Assembly: GCA_964023205.1 (NCBI GenBank)
Contig: OZ026847.1
Location: forward strand, 13,337,182-13,401,181
Origin: Lutraria lutraria
Lineage: Eukaryota; Mollusca; Bivalvia; Venerida; Mactridae
Direction of reading: 5' to 3'
DNA: 64,000 nt
The notes under the pieces: generated by a model
The model's database searches: none
Seen by the model: only the letters and a program-made list of their open reading frames with translations
Told to the model about the DNA's origin: nothing
Translations under genes and position numbers: made by a program
Shown: positions 1 through 12,599 of the stretch, piece after piece
Numbering within the stretch: position 1 is the stretch's first letter
Layout: every line of letters starts with the position of its first letter

Positions 1-227
1 AACACAGGTCTACTTTATCCATTAAATATAGAGCAACAAACAGTTGAATGTGCTGTTTACTGTCTACAATTAGTGAATTACACATGAAAAAATGTCATTG
101 TGATTGTAATTTGGCAAAAGGGATTGGATCTTGACTTTGCAGCAATAAAAACGACGCAGAGTAAATTCAAAACCATTTTGAATATACATGTACTTTCATT
201 ATGTTCTACACTAGTTTGCACTGAAAT

Positions 228-605
228 TGGCAACGTTGTCAAAACGTTGATATAACTTTACTCTAACAACGTTGCGACTAAAACATTAGTACAACGTTGT
301 GACAACATTGCTTACTAACGTTTTCACAACGTTACAGCACGGTTGTTACACAATGTTGCAGCCCAACGTTTACACAACGTTGTACCAACGTTGGAAAAAT
401 TTCAAGTTTTAGATAACAATGCTGCATGCATTTTTACAGTGTCTGTTCAATACATAAATGCATCGCTTTCATGATACTTTCTCCTACACATTTCAAAACA
501 CTGTGTTAAATAGTTGTCAACGTTGTAACAACGTTGTGACAACGTTGTAAAATAATACAACCAATACACAACTAAAACACAACGTCGTCCTAACGTTGTG
601 TGTTT
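228..605. repeat. Cluster of AACGTT palindromes (ACAACGTTGT-like)
   Basis: About a dozen copies of AACGTT, many extended to the 10-bp palindrome ACAACGTTGT, lie in under 400 bp at irregular spacing (for example near 231, 270, 292, 330, 376, 387, 529, 540 and 591). The unit is not strictly tandem. It may be a decayed short-period satellite or a mobile-element interior; no open reading frame explains it. Confidence 0.7.
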
Positions 606-1658
606 GCTGGAATGGTTCTACAGGTCACGAGGTACTCTATATGTAGTCCCTGTTTCCACCCTAAAATTAAAATCAGGGGAAACTATCACCTCGATGTATC
701 AGACGTTGCAATATCTGCTGGAATGCATTTAAAATATTTAAATAAAGTCTCCAAAAATAATATACTCCGTTGTCTGAGGGTACGTTGTCGTAAAAACCTG
801 GTACAACTGTCCCAAACATAGATTTTCAACTGTAAAGTGACCATCTATATCGAACCATAAAGTGACTGTCTATGTCGAACCAATTAAGTCATCATTTCTC
901 ACCTGATCGGACATTTTTTGTATTGAGCTCCGAAATCGATATTTAATTAATGACAATTGCGTAAACAATTAAGTCAGTGTCCACGCTCGCGATTATAAAA
1001 TTAGTCTGTGTGAATATGTTTATAATGTTTTGTTTATTTGCGACATGTTGCTAAAATAAATACATCAAAACGTATAAATACCGTGTTCCGTATCTTATAA
1101 CACGATTAAATGATTATTACAACACACCGACGATCTCTCCAAAATGTACTAAATTCAACGCCATGTTTGTTTACTATAGTAGGATTGGATTCGGTTCGTT
1201 TATTGACAGATGGGCAGATTCATTCCCGTCGTTGTTTATCGAGCTCGCTCCATGCTTAGACTATAAATGGCGACTGCGTCATCAAGCTAATGACCTCGTT
1301 CTATTTCTGTTTTGTTTATATCACGTGATGACCATTGCGGATATTTCGGGCACTGTCAGTAATCTGCTTCGGTGCAAGAAGTTGCGATTTTGCATTGCCG
1401 ACTGAAGTCGCCGTACAATAAAGGTTTGCGAGGAGGACAAACTAAATGAGTATCATCTATGCCTGCCAGTACATGTACTTAATTGTTTCTCTACCTAATA
1501 TTTATATAGTAATTGTTAACAGACGGGACTACGTGGTCAAGTGGCTACGATCTCTGACTAGGATCACTTTATTGATGCTTTAACTTCGACTAAGTCCATT
1601 AAATATGATCTCAATGGAAAGTGATAGTTTTTCTCTGATGACCATTAATTAGAGTATA
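606..1658. other. Non-coding stretch
   Basis: No spliced gene could be supported here. A short open frame at 1163-1405 lacks any recognisable domain or splice context. Around 1524-1600 is a diverged tRNA-like stretch with an A-box-like TGGTCAAGTGG, probably a decayed SINE head. Confidence 0.5.
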
Positions 1659-1833
1659 CAGTCAAACCTGTGTTAGCGGCCAACTCTGAATTAAGGGCCA
1701 TCATGCGAACAAAGTCCATTCTTAAAAAGCCATCATTGATTATTTAGCACTAAATTACCGAATAAATGTCGCCTGTCAATAATGTCCACATTATGTCTTT
1801 CACAAGGATAAATTTTGTTCAGAGGTTTGACTG
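1659..1833. mobile_element. Tc1/mariner-type MITE (CAGTCAAACCTGTG family)
   Basis: The 175-bp element starts CAGTCAAACCTGTGTTAGCG and ends with the inverted CAGAGGTTTGACTG, and is flanked by TA on both sides, the target duplication typical of Tc1/mariner. Internal motifs (GGCCA, AATAAATGTC) recur in related copies at 12417, 14695, 28952, 57061 and 62398. It is non-coding and non-autonomous. Confidence 0.8.
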
Positions 1834-2505
1834 TAATGTAAGTTTTGTATTTATAGAATTGTGATTGCTATTTCGAGCAGTACATTATATTACATACATG
1901 TATCTTACATCACGGACTGGGTCATTCTTTGATAAACAGTGTTCGGTACTTGACGTTCTATATTAGTACAAGTTACTTTCGATTACGTAAATTGGTTCAA
2001 CGAGAAGCACGAGTGAGTATATCTGCAGTCAGCGTGAACCAGTTTTACGGATTATTACGGATATTTCCGTTATTCGCCATACAGCACTTGTATGTGTGGA
2101 AGTTGGAACTTTTGACTGACTATTTGGCTTCGAGGAGAAGAAACCAGTTCTAGTATTGCGCAATCTGTTTCATATTCTGGTTCCCTAACTAATATTCCTA
2201 TCACGTAGTGTACGTCATGATCAGGGGCAGATAATCCAGACTTCCTGTTTCTGATGTAAGTGATACATGTATAACACTGTCTGTTAAGTGATTGGTAACA
2301 GATTGATAATTGCTAGATACTTCCTGCCGTCACCATTCGGTCTCATAAATCGAAATATGATTCTTGACAATTCTTGGAAACTACATCAACAAACCGGTGA
2401 CAAGCCCCATGTGTATTGTGAGACAATCATAAAGTAAATGTGGATGGATTATTAATTTATTAAGATGCAACGAAAACCATATGGACTAGATCATAATATT
2501 TTCAC
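1834..2505. other. Non-coding, 3' flank of the ninjurin-like gene
   Basis: No gene is supported. Sequences such as TGGTTC, GAACCAG and AAACCAGTTC recur here and resemble the ends of the short foldback element at 9346-9416. The stretch next to 2505 should contain the 3' UTR of the minus-strand gene, but I could not assign a polyadenylation site. Confidence 0.4.
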
Positions 2506-3490
2506 TCACAAACACACAAATAAACATACTTGCAAAAATAAAACAATAAAAACGGTTACCATAGTAATGTAGATAATTTTATACATAAATACACCATCTG
2601 TATTTTGATACGGATTCGGTTTTGATTCTTTATAAGTCATGACTAATAAAAGAAACGCTATTAAACATTGGCACAAAAGGGACGCAAATAATATCCAGAC
2701 CGTCGGAGAATAGTTTTTATTGCTGGTACCCAAATTCGCAATTTGCTTGATTTGTGAAATAGTGCTGAGAACCAGCGTAAAAGTTAATGAGCACAATAGG
2801 GCAGTCTGTTTCCATCGCAACTGGCTCTGAATACGTTGTGCAGGCGAAATGTTGTCAAGGAATTCCTGAAAATGATAGTAATATTTTTTCTTAATGATAC
2901 CATAACGATAATATGATAATGATAAAATACCAATAATGAATAAAGCACAAATATATTGATGTATAATTTCAGATCCATCTAACGAACGTAAACATAACTG
3001 ATCATATCTGTTTAAATCATAGAGATTCTTTGGCTTGCAAAACTCCCCACAACTTTATCGAAATACAAAATGTATTAACATACGTCAGTATTATTGATAT
3101 ACTACTGGTATAAAGAAACATTAACTTAATTAGTATTGGTTGTAAATAACTGATTCTCATATTTAGCATTTTATTCATTCGTAACACATCGGCCGATTCC
3201 GTACCTCCATCATACATTATAAGTCGCACAATATGAATTCTATATGTTTACTTATCTCAAGTTTTCTCTAGAGATTGCAAATTTGTAATTTCCTGTAATT
3301 CAGACATATGATATACGGGGATAGTAATAAACACATTCTGACATGACCCCTCTTAGATTCTCACCGTTTGTGTTGAATTGTCGTGTGCGTCTGCGTGGTG
3401 CCTGGATCGACGTCTGACGTCATCGGCTCTTCTTGTTCTAGCGACGTTGGCTGCTTTAAACATAGCATGTTCTTCAATATCGGCGTCCAT
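2506..3490 (-). CDS. Small multi-pass membrane protein, ninjurin-like
   Basis: Two coding exons on the minus strand, 3490-3365 and 2865-2506, join in phase 0 (donor gtgaga, acceptor ttttcag) into a 161-aa protein. The start is the ATG at 3490-3488; an acceptor-like cag just upstream (near 3520) suggests a further non-coding 5' exon. Residues 1-60 are polar and basic, with an Arg/His-rich patch at about 20-36. A hydrophobic or amphipathic helix lies at about 64-84, a transmembrane helix at about 97-120 and another at about 136-161. This order, the size, and a short polar linker rich in Asn and Pro between the last two helices resemble ninjurins, cell-surface adhesion proteins that in vertebrates oligomerise to rupture the plasma membrane. 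Sequence identity to ninjurin looks low, so the family call is tentative; the gene model is firmer than its name. Confidence 0.6.
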
Positions 3491-3599
3491 GGTTTAATTC
3501 TAAATATCGGATTTCTTGGCTGAAAATGGAAGAAAAGAAGATTAGATAATATTACATAGCATGAACAGTTTTAAGTCGTATTGATTGAACTTCAAAATA

Positions 3600-3800
3600 C
3601 AGTCAAACCTCTATATTTAGACCACCTTAGTGATGCGACAATGATCTTAATATTTAGACGGTGTTTCAAACATGGATTATAGATGTAGTATTGAAAATGG
3701 GTTCAAAATAAGTGATTGTTTTACTGAGATGTTTATTGTATGCAGTTTTACTGAATAATAATGATACTAAATGATCTTGCCACTAAATGAGGTTTTACTA
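3600..3800. mobile_element. Mariner-like MITE, diverged
   Basis: It begins TACAGTCAAACCTCTATATT and ends near 3800 with GAGGTTTTACTA, an imperfect inverted copy of its start. The 5' TA is clear; the 3' end is decayed. It directly precedes the 36-bp minisatellite. Confidence 0.55.
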
Positions 3801-3809
3801 GACACTATG

Positions 3810-4500
3810 ATAATATATAAACTTCCAACCTCGCCTCTTTATAACAATTCATATAAACTTTCGATCTAGCCACTGTATAACAATTCATATAAACTTTCGA
3901 TCTAGCCGCTTTATAACAATTCATATAAACTTTCGATCTAGCCACTTTTTAACAATTCATATAAACTTTCGACCTAGCCGCTTTATGACAATTCATATAA
4001 ACTTTCAATCTCGCCTATTTATAACAATTCACATAAACTTTCGATCTATCCACTTTATAACAATTCATATAAACTTTCGACCTAGCCTCTGTATAACAAT
4101 GCATATAAACTTTCGATCTACCCCTTTATAACAATTCATATAAACTTTCGATCTAGCCCCTTTATAACAATTCATATTAACATTTCGATATATCCACTTT
4201 ATAACAGTTCATATAAACTTTCGACCTAGCCTCTTTATAACAATTCATTTAAACTTTCGATCTAGCCCCTTTATAACAATTCATATAAACCTTCGATCTA
4301 GCCCCTTTATAACAATTCATATTAACATTTCGATCTATCCACTTTATAAAAATTCATATTAACTTCCAATATATAGCCACTTTATAACAATTCATATAAA
4401 CTTTCAATATCGCCTCTTTATAACAATTCATATAAACCTTCGATCTATCCTCTTTATAACAATTCATATTAACATTTCGATCTAGCCACTTAGTAATGTT
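3810..4500. repeat. 36-bp minisatellite
   Basis: About 18 imperfect tandem copies of a 36-bp unit with core ATAACAATTCATATAAACTT followed by TCGATCTAGCCACTTT. The period is exact between 3841, 3877 and 3913, with substitutions and small indels further on. It lies upstream of the ninjurin-like gene. No coding potential. Confidence 0.9.
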
Positions 4501-7380
4501 TCCACTACATGTAATTGTGCTGTAAAATAATTTATAAAACCCTTTGATCTAGCCTCTAAGGAGACCAAATATTATGCCATATGATAATATATAATATGCA
4601 TAATTCGCCCTATTTCAGAGGTTTATTTGGTCAGAAACAAATATTAACAATATCTTGCATTCATAAGGCTTTTAATATTACATAGGTCTAAATGCAATTT
4701 CCCTGTTTAGATTTTTATCTGCAATGTCACCATAAATTCATACTTTTCTTAACATTTCTGGTAAAATAATCTGTCGGAAGTGGTTTACACACGATACTGT
4801 CGTTCGATATAACTTAGCCTTATTCGTCGATCAGTGTTTGCCGTCAGAATGTGAAATTATTCACTTCAAAATTTGGAATTTTGTCGTTGACTTAATTTTC
4901 AACTAAAAAGAAATGTTTTGAGTATCTGTACTTCAATAAAGTGCTTTGTTACTTTGAACAGACCTCGTTTAAATCTTAAGTTAATTAGATATAAGTAGTT
5001 CTCATAATATATATATTACAAACAATTGTTTTTTCTGCGTCATAATGACACAATACATTGTAAAACATTGTTCTTTAACTACAAACAGCTCAGTCGTTGA
5101 GTAATTCCCATGTGAAAATACAATACAAATTCAGCCTATGACATATCACGTTACTTGGCTACGCCACAATATAAATCATGTCAGGCCGTGATATATTCTA
5201 TGTTATATTCAAACCTCAAATTTCTGAATTTCCACAAATTTCCGACACGACATTAAATTATTTCGTACAAAACGAGTTCAGTTTAAGTACTAGCTTACGG
5301 AAGCCTGGACGTTCTACTCGGGGATTCGCCTTGGTGTTTTACTCCGTCACTAAAACTGGAACAGTTCGTGCGACATTAAACCAAAACATAATTCACAAGT
5401 ACGAGTACATGTATGAATCATAGAAAACATGAATAACGCATAAAATATCAAAATCAAAGCATTATGTTAAATACTTGAATGTACAGTCGAATCTGTGCAA
5501 AAGACCCAAAAAGAAAATGAACCCCGAGGACTTAATGTACAGTTGGCCTTTATTCAGGGTTATTCATCTCTTTTTTTCAACAATGAATATGACTTAAAAA
5601 GTGGTCGATATACACTGGTGGCATTTATGCAAAGGTGATCGTTAGCTTAGCTACAGTGTCTGTATACCAACCTATGTCAACCATGTCCTTTACTCAAGTT
5701 TTTCTTTTGGACACTCTCTGACTCTAAACATAATCAATAAAACGTTTTACTCTATTATTCCCACTGTCTTAAAACATTTGTTTAACCATCTTCAATGTGA
5801 TTTCAATTTGATTTGTGGATTGGTGGGTAATATTTCTATGTTTAATTTCAATTCGTTGATTCATAAACCTTTTTCACAATTATGTTCCATGCCATAAATT
5901 GGTTCAGAAAATGAAAACCATCTCCTTGTTTGTGGAAATCCCAAAGAGTTAAAAGGTCGAAATCGAGGCATTTAATTGGTGGGTTTTGAATTTACATTTA
6001 AAATTGACCAATGGCAAGGCGTTGTCATATAACCCATTTTTTAATGCATGCAACCTCCATTGGAATCAATCATACACTTCGATTGGGTTTCTGGTCACTT
6101 TCAGTGTAGCTCCGGGCAATTTTATGCCACATTTTAGAAACTTAACGATAGTTAAGCTTTCCATTGCCGTCACTGACTCAGCGCGCATTATTTTTTATGT
6201 CTGACCAAAAATACAGGGTGTCCCAAAAGAGGTTACTCTTTCATACATGTTTTAATGTCCCTTTAAATTGCAGATTAATACATATTATATATATAGACAT
6301 GTAGATCAAAGATGTAAGTTTTTTTGTGTGCATTTTTTCATCCTTGACGTCGTTTCAGTAATTAATGACGTTTATGATTTGACGACTTTTCATCCTCTTC
6401 ACTTACCATACAAACACGATGAAATTTGCTATCACTTAAAATACACATGTCTTTGTTGGACTTTCATTGCATTGCATTTGATTTGTTTCAATCACTACGT
6501 TTATCTATATTCGCCATGCAATTGTAAAACTATCTCCCGTTCCATGTTGCAATACAAGGCCATTTATAAGTTCATTTTCCATGAGTACTTTCAGTACTTT
6601 GATCTGTTACTAGTTTTCCCAAGTAGACAACTACGTGTAAGCTGTTAGAGCACATGGTTGGAATCTTTGACAGTTTTCCTCGCTAATGAACCGTTATATC
6701 AAATCGCGAAGAACCTGTTGTAAACAACAATTGTATCAACATAAGACATGTTTATTTTCTTACATCTCTCTCATTTTTCATTGGAACATAAAAGCTTAAC
6801 CATACAGTGTTATGAAGAAGACACTCTAGAGTGAGATAGACTGATGTTCTTACTCAAACATCGTAGTCACATGTTATGAATTAGTTCGACATCTGTAGAT
6901 ACCAATAAATCTGGAAATATAATAACTACATATTTCTTGAAGCTAGATTCAGATGATTAGGCAGTAATTTATCAGATTTACTTGAAAGTCGAATATCAGC
7001 TAGAACGAGATGTGTTGAGTTTTATGGACTTAATTATACCTTTCGGACAACTTTTGTAAATTTCCGACAGGCTTAATGAACTATCAACAATAAAATTACT
7101 TAAACCCGTAGGCAACACCACTAAAACAGTCACTTCAACAATCATTTATCATTTGTATCACCGTCATCTCAAATACTGAAACAATTGATAAAAAATATCG
7201 CAAAAACATAATTATCATCAGCCACTCAACTACCACCAACAACATTATTATCATTATCGTTATCATCGACATCATTGTGAGCAGCAGCATCGTCATAACT
7301 ATCATCACCAACATCATCGACACGATCATCAACTCTATTATCAATTTATGTTATCGACGTCAAACTCGATCATCTCTCGA
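4501..7380. other. Non-coding stretch
   Basis: Six-frame reading gives only short open frames (for example 5178-5423 and 6268-6648) without domains, plausible splice partners or coding bias. I see no transposon with clear ends. It could hold regulatory sequence for the minus-strand gene at 2506-3490. Confidence 0.4.
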
Positions 7381-7382
7381 AG

Positions 7383-7996
7383 TATCAACACTATCACCAC
7401 AATCATCATCATTAATTCTGCCATCATGAACAGTTTCAACAACTTCAACACCATCATCATCATCATCAACAGCTTAAACAACATCAACACCATCATCATC
7501 AATAGTTCAACAGCATCAACACCATGATCCTCAACAGTTCAACTTCAACACCATCATCATCAACAGCTTCAACAACATCAACACCATCATCATCAACAGT
7601 TCAACTTCAACACCATCATCATCAACAGCTTCAACAGCATCAACACCATCATCATCAACAGCTTCAACAACATCAACACCATCATCATCAACAGCTTCAA
7701 CAACATCAACACCATCATCATTAACAGCTTCAACAACATCAACACCATCATCATCAACAGCTTCAACAACATCAACACCATCATCATCAATAGTTCAACA
7801 GCATCAACACCATGATCCTCAACAGTTCAACTTCAACACCATCATCATCAACAGCTTCAACAACATCAACACCATCATCATCAACAGTTCAACAACATTA
7901 ACACCAACATCATCAACAGTTCAACGTCAACACCATCATCATCAACAGCTTCAACAGCATCAACACCATCATCATCAACAGCTTCAACAACATCAT
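7383..7996. repeat. CAT/CAA-rich 33-bp minisatellite
   Basis: Tandem units of about 33 bp (CAACACCATCATCATCAACA then GCTTCAACAACAT) with dropouts and internal duplications. Because 33 is a multiple of three and the unit lacks stops, a His/Gln-rich frame (7524-7724, plus) and a Met/Leu-rich frame (minus) stay open; neither is believable as a gene. Confidence 0.9.
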
Positions 7997-9345
7997 TGTT
8001 ACTATTCGACACAACGTTAAGTTTCATATTTTTATAATCATCACCACTACCAATGCAAGAATCAACACATTAATCATTACCACTTACAGTTGAATCATTT
8101 ATCATTTGTGTTATTTTAGACAGTAATCGCTTGTAAGACAAACGATATAAGTGCCAGGCTCAGTGTTAACATCTGCTTAAAATGATAACTTTCCTCTGAT
8201 TGAAGAGTGGGAGACGAGTTTTAAAGAAAGCAACCATAGTATCTTATGTATAAAACTAGAAAAAATATTGCCTGTTACTGATTATTAACGCAAAGCTTTC
8301 GAAGACAGACATTTAAAAAAAAAAAAAAAAAAGATTATCGTACATGTGCATTTTTTTCAGATTTCCGTTTTTCTGATTGTATTCATCGTACATCGACTAC
8401 AAAAATTATCATAATTAAATAGATATACATGTAGATAAATACGATTCATGCAGCAAAACTTGTATTTTTGATTCTCTGTGTTTCAACGATTCACCAACAG
8501 TCAAGGTCATCTGGTCACTTCGTCCAGCTTTTATGGAGGGCTAATGTTTTTTAAGGAAGACCCCAGGTACGTGTTCACCTGGGTAGAACAACCAAACTAC
8601 CGTACGCTAGCTTGACAGCTTCCTCACATGTGATGTTTTGTCCAGGAAGTAAATCGAATTTACAGTGGTCAGGGGCTAGACAATACACGTTCAACTACAG
8701 AGGCCCTTTAACCTATTTCAACATCGATACAAATTCAAATTAGATTTAAGTTAAAACGTTACACATTCTAAATTGTTTATATGCCACACGAATGCACTAA
8801 CCGATTAAATTTCTCGTGAGAGTTTTTGGCAAGCGGGCATTGGTACACATACGTCTTAAACTTTGAATATACAAAATTGTCTGATGTAATTAAACTCGTT
8901 CGCTCACTCCTGAAAATACAATCATTGTTTATACTGGGAACATGTGCAGACTCTTAGTAATTTCCCCAAAACGAGACAGAGACAATAAAACAACACATTT
9001 CTCCACAAGTTCTGAGACTAACCAGGCTTTGATAAGAATTCTTACTCATAGGCGTTAAAATTTTTCTTCTAACCCCACCGACCAAATATTTCTCGATTTT
9101 TTTTTTTTTTTTTTTTTTTGGTCTCGACAAATTCTTGTCTTGACGATATTTTCATTTTCAAATGGACTTTGTCTCTAAACTAAAAAAACATATTTGAAGC
9201 AAAAGTTATGCCGACTTGCCGACCCGTCATTTTGAGATGTAATAGAGAAGTATCGAACATTCACAGCATTCGAAATAAATAGGCCCGAAATGTTTCTTAG
9301 CTTGTTTTATTTTCTTAACCCGGAAGCGTAATTCCTACTATCATT
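7997..9345. other. Non-coding stretch with homopolymer runs
   Basis: Contains a poly-A run near 8313-8331 and a poly-T run near 9099-9119. No supported gene. A segment near 8505-8640 has a GC-richer composition like a decayed transposon, but its ends are not identifiable. Confidence 0.4.
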
Positions 9346-9416
9346 TAAACTGGTTCCCGTTCCATGATGCAGTGCACCAAAGGCTTTGTACACACAAGTC
9401 AACGAGAACCAGTTTA
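9346..9416. mobile_element. 71-bp foldback MITE with 9-bp target duplication
   Basis: The termini are TAAACTGGTTCCCGTT and AACGAGAACCAGTTTA, near-perfect inverted repeats. The 9-bp direct repeat ACTATCATT flanks the element exactly (9337-9345 and 9417-9425). Nine-base target duplications are typical of Mutator-like elements. A related foldback with TGGTTCCCGCTC and GAACGAGAACCA ends lies at about 10388-10464. Confidence 0.75.
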
Positions 9417-9425
9417 ACTATCATT

Positions 9426-10960
9426 TTGAATGGGTTAACTCCCCGAATTTTCTGTCCGAGTATTAATTATCTCCCTTGATAAAACTATTTGTTTTAAGCC
9501 AACTAACAACCATTGAAACAACGAGTCGCATTTTCTTATAGATGTAAAATCACAATCGTGAAATATCGGGTGTTTCCGTATGTAACAAGCATAAAAATTG
9601 AGGTGAACCGTTTGATAAATTGCATGAATAAACTGGTCCCAAATGACTTCCTGCGCTAAAAGATAGATGTTATGCGTGCATAGCGTGAGTACATGCACCA
9701 ATATCTACCAGACATTAAATTGCAGAGGAGCTCCGAACATTATGAAAACCAGATTGAAGAAATTTTGTCAGACTTTTGAAACAATGCTGCAAAGTATTTT
9801 TCAAACATTGACAGTTACCGGATTGTTGCACCGAAAAGAATTCTGCGATTTATTGAACACAGCGTATATCAGTGACGTCCTGAGAAAATATATCCCATGT
9901 AATCTTTATAAGAAAACAAAAAATGCAAAAAAAATAACTGCACAAAGTTGTAGAAGAGGAGATAATGCGGAGGTATCTTGGCTTATAACCAGAATTATTA
10001 TCAGAAAGAAAATTTATATCAATTATACACAAAACATTGGGTAAATTTCGCTTACTGACGTTTTCCCCGATGGGCCACTACAAGCGTGGGAATATAACTC
10101 TAGACATAAGACCATAAGTATATATAATGATAAACACATTGAATGATAAAATATAGTAAAACCTCGTTCAAAGACCACTTCATTTTACGATCATCTTTCT
10201 ATATAAAGCCATTACTAAGTAAGTAGCCCTTAAATAAACATAGGCAAGACACGATCGATGACCTCGGGATTATATAATTGATCAGTTACATGGTTATCAA
10301 TTAAGCATACGCACCGATCAAGGAAATATGATCCATTTTCAGATATCATAGATCGTGACCATTAATCAAGGAAGTCCAATGGTTCCCGCTCACGTGTTTA
10401 ACTGGTCCCCTTTAACTCTATCTATAGGCCTACAGGAGCACTACATGTTGGAACGAGAACCAGACCACTTGACTTTTACGTTTTTGGATTTACGGATCGG
10501 GTGCCATTACGTTAGACGATAACTGAAGGCCTGTGAGGTAATTAGCTACTACACACTTTGCAAATATCAAATATGACCGAACATAGCCCAATATCATTGT
10601 ATTTTTATTCAGAGAAATACATTTATTGCGATTGACAGAATACAAAAGGCTTGTCAAATATAGCCAGTGTGGTACGTGTGTAATGATGACAAACCGGTTT
10701 GGTCGAGACAAAAACACAAGCACAAACTTGCATGATGAATTCTAGCCATGAAAGCGTCAGAACAATCAAATGTTTGTGAAATCTGAGCCAAGTTTGATCG
10801 CATCTTTCACCATCATCCCAGAATAAGTTTTTAATTATATTTATCGTAGGGTTACAAATATGTTGTTCAAATGATTCGTGGAACGAAACCAAGCATATTC
10901 GCGCCCAAAATCAGTGCCAGGACGTAAGTAAGCGCACTATAATACTGAATTGTACCATTA
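9426..10960. other. Non-coding stretch with an unsupported open frame
   Basis: An open frame of about 125 codons (9667-10044, plus) has no recognisable domain and no convincing start. Fragments resembling mariner MITE ends (AGTAAAACCTCGTTCAAAG) occur at about 10157, and a diverged relative of the 71-bp foldback at about 10388-10464. Confidence 0.4.
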
Positions 10961-10964
10961 TACA

Positions 10965-11275
10965 CTGAACTACAAAACGAAAGGTCGTGAGTTCACATCT
11001 CGGCTCTAACTTCAAATGTTTCAGGGACGCGTTGTCAGTGTTCTCGTGCCAAGTACCGAGCCCAGTTCTATTTTCAGAAAATCATATGAAACGGGTGAGG
11101 CACGTATCTGTGCTTTACACCGAGCACGATAAAGAACCAGGAAGAGCTATTTGAAGTAATAGTGAAATATAAATAGCCGGTTCTCCTGTATTTTCTCTCA
11201 CCTTCTTATTAGGGGATCCTGAAATTACCATAGCTGTCGAATGGGTCTTTAAACAAAAGACGAACATAAACGTAT
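10965..11275 (+). mobile_element. tRNA-derived SINE
   Basis: A B-box-like segment (GTGAGTTCACATCTC, about 10986-11001) is followed by a body shared with the copies at 61945-62340 and 56480-56645: a GGGTGAGGC...GTGCTTTA...GAGCAC motif, then AAAGAACCAG, then TTCTCCTGTATTTTCTCTC and a final TGAAATTACCATAGCTGTC. Three copies in the window sharing head and tail support a genuine SINE family. Confidence 0.75.
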
Positions 11276-11700
11276 ACGTTTTATATTAACAATATGTGAA
11301 GACAAGTTTTAAAAGTTGGTTCTTTCCACTTTAATTGTAAACTTATATAGAGTATACCTAACTCAGCGACCACTTCAAAATTAAGACAGCTTCGGAACCT
11401 GTTTTAATACTTCCTTTTTAAAAGTTTCAACTTCAGCATGCGACGACTTCCAGACTGATCATTCTCCTATCTAAAAGTCGTATATATAGTAACGAGATCG
11501 CATTGTATCTGCGTGTCTGTTTATGTTTTTTGTTTGTTATTTACAAGTTATCCGTATGTTATAACAATACTTGAATATAGCCTATCAGCTTCATGCGTAA
11601 TTTATTTATATTTACCTTCCTCGATGTGTTTTAATTTTGTAAATATCAGTTTGATGTTATCAGTGTATATTGGCAATGGATAAGACAGGCAACGGCTATA

Positions 11701-11874
11701 CAGTACAACCTCTCCATATTAGCCCTCTCTTGAGCAACAACCTCCCTTCAACAACAGTATGATTTTCTCACTGCACGATTTAACTATTAATTCAACCTCT
11801 CTATAGCAACAACCTCTCAACAACAACATAATTTTGCTACTCCCAAATGGTGGTGCTTTGAAGAGGTAGCACTG
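11701..11874. mobile_element. Mariner-type MITE with AGCAACAACCTC interior
   Basis: It starts CAGTACAACCTCTCC, ends GAGGTAGCACTG and is flanked by TA. The interior (TTGAGCAACAACCTCCCTTC and CTCTCAACAACAACATAATT) is repeated in a second copy at about 30285-30450 inside the membrane-protein gene, which supports a dispersed family. Confidence 0.75.
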
Positions 11875-11915
11875 TACTACAATCATGCTCTTTTCATTAA
11901 AGTACAAAACAACTA

Positions 11916-12393
11916 CAGTAAAACTTCACTTAGAGACCATTACTCATAGCATAGCCACCTCATTATTACGATAATTAATCTTCTGACTGGTTTTCTGCTT
12001 GCTTTCAACTTAAAACAATACAAAGACTACACAATTACAACCACCATGTTTTTTTATCAAATTGTGTACTAACTTTATAATCGGACCATCTTTAAAATAG
12101 CTTGTTTCGGGTAACCCTACCAAGAAAATCTTCAGTGAGTAGGTAGTAAGGAAATATTTTTTACAATGAAACCAAAATACTGTCAAAATGCTATTCATAT
12201 ACAGTATTGAAAAATAATTACCCTAGAGACCAAACCAGTTGGGTTGGACCTTTTGTGGCGAGTATGTAGAGTTATCACAAACGAACTATTTTTTTAATGG
12301 TGGCCTAGTGGATATTTAATATCTTAATATTCTAAGATCTAAGATTCTATTTCCTACGGTTCTAAAGGTGACCTTAATATCGAGGGTTTATTG
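11916..12393. mobile_element. Probable mariner-like element, decayed
   Basis: The left end CAGTAAAACTTCACTTAGAG follows TA. A candidate right end, TATCGAGGGTTTATTG near 12378-12393, is an imperfect inverted copy. No coding sequence inside. Confidence 0.5.
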
Positions 12394-12416
12394 TGTATGT
12401 GTTCCGTTCTGATTTA

Positions 12417-12599
12417 CAGACAACCCTATGTTAGCGGCTACATCTAAATAAAGGCCATTCTGTGAATAAAGGACAATATCTTAAAAACTGTCAATGAATA
12501 TTCAGTACAAAATGACATCCGAATACAGACTGGCCACCTGTCAAATAAAGGCCATATTATTTCTTTTCCAAGGGTGGCCTCTGTTCACAGGTTCGACCG
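12417..12599. mobile_element. Tc1/mariner-type MITE
   Basis: It begins CAGACAACCCTATGTTAGCG and ends TTCACAGGTTCGACCG, with TA on both sides. The interior contains the family motifs AAATAAAGGCCATTCTGTGA and GGTGGCCTCTGTTCACAGG. A 183-bp relative of the element at 1659. Confidence 0.8.

Noticed and set aside
7524..7790. His/Gln-rich frame (plus) and Met/Leu-rich frame (minus)
   Set aside because: They are readings of the CAT/CAA minisatellite; no unique coding sequence adjoins either.
9667..10044. 125-codon open frame on the plus strand
   Set aside because: No domain, no convincing initiation context and no splice partner. The minus strand is also open over part of it, consistent with chance in AT-rich DNA.
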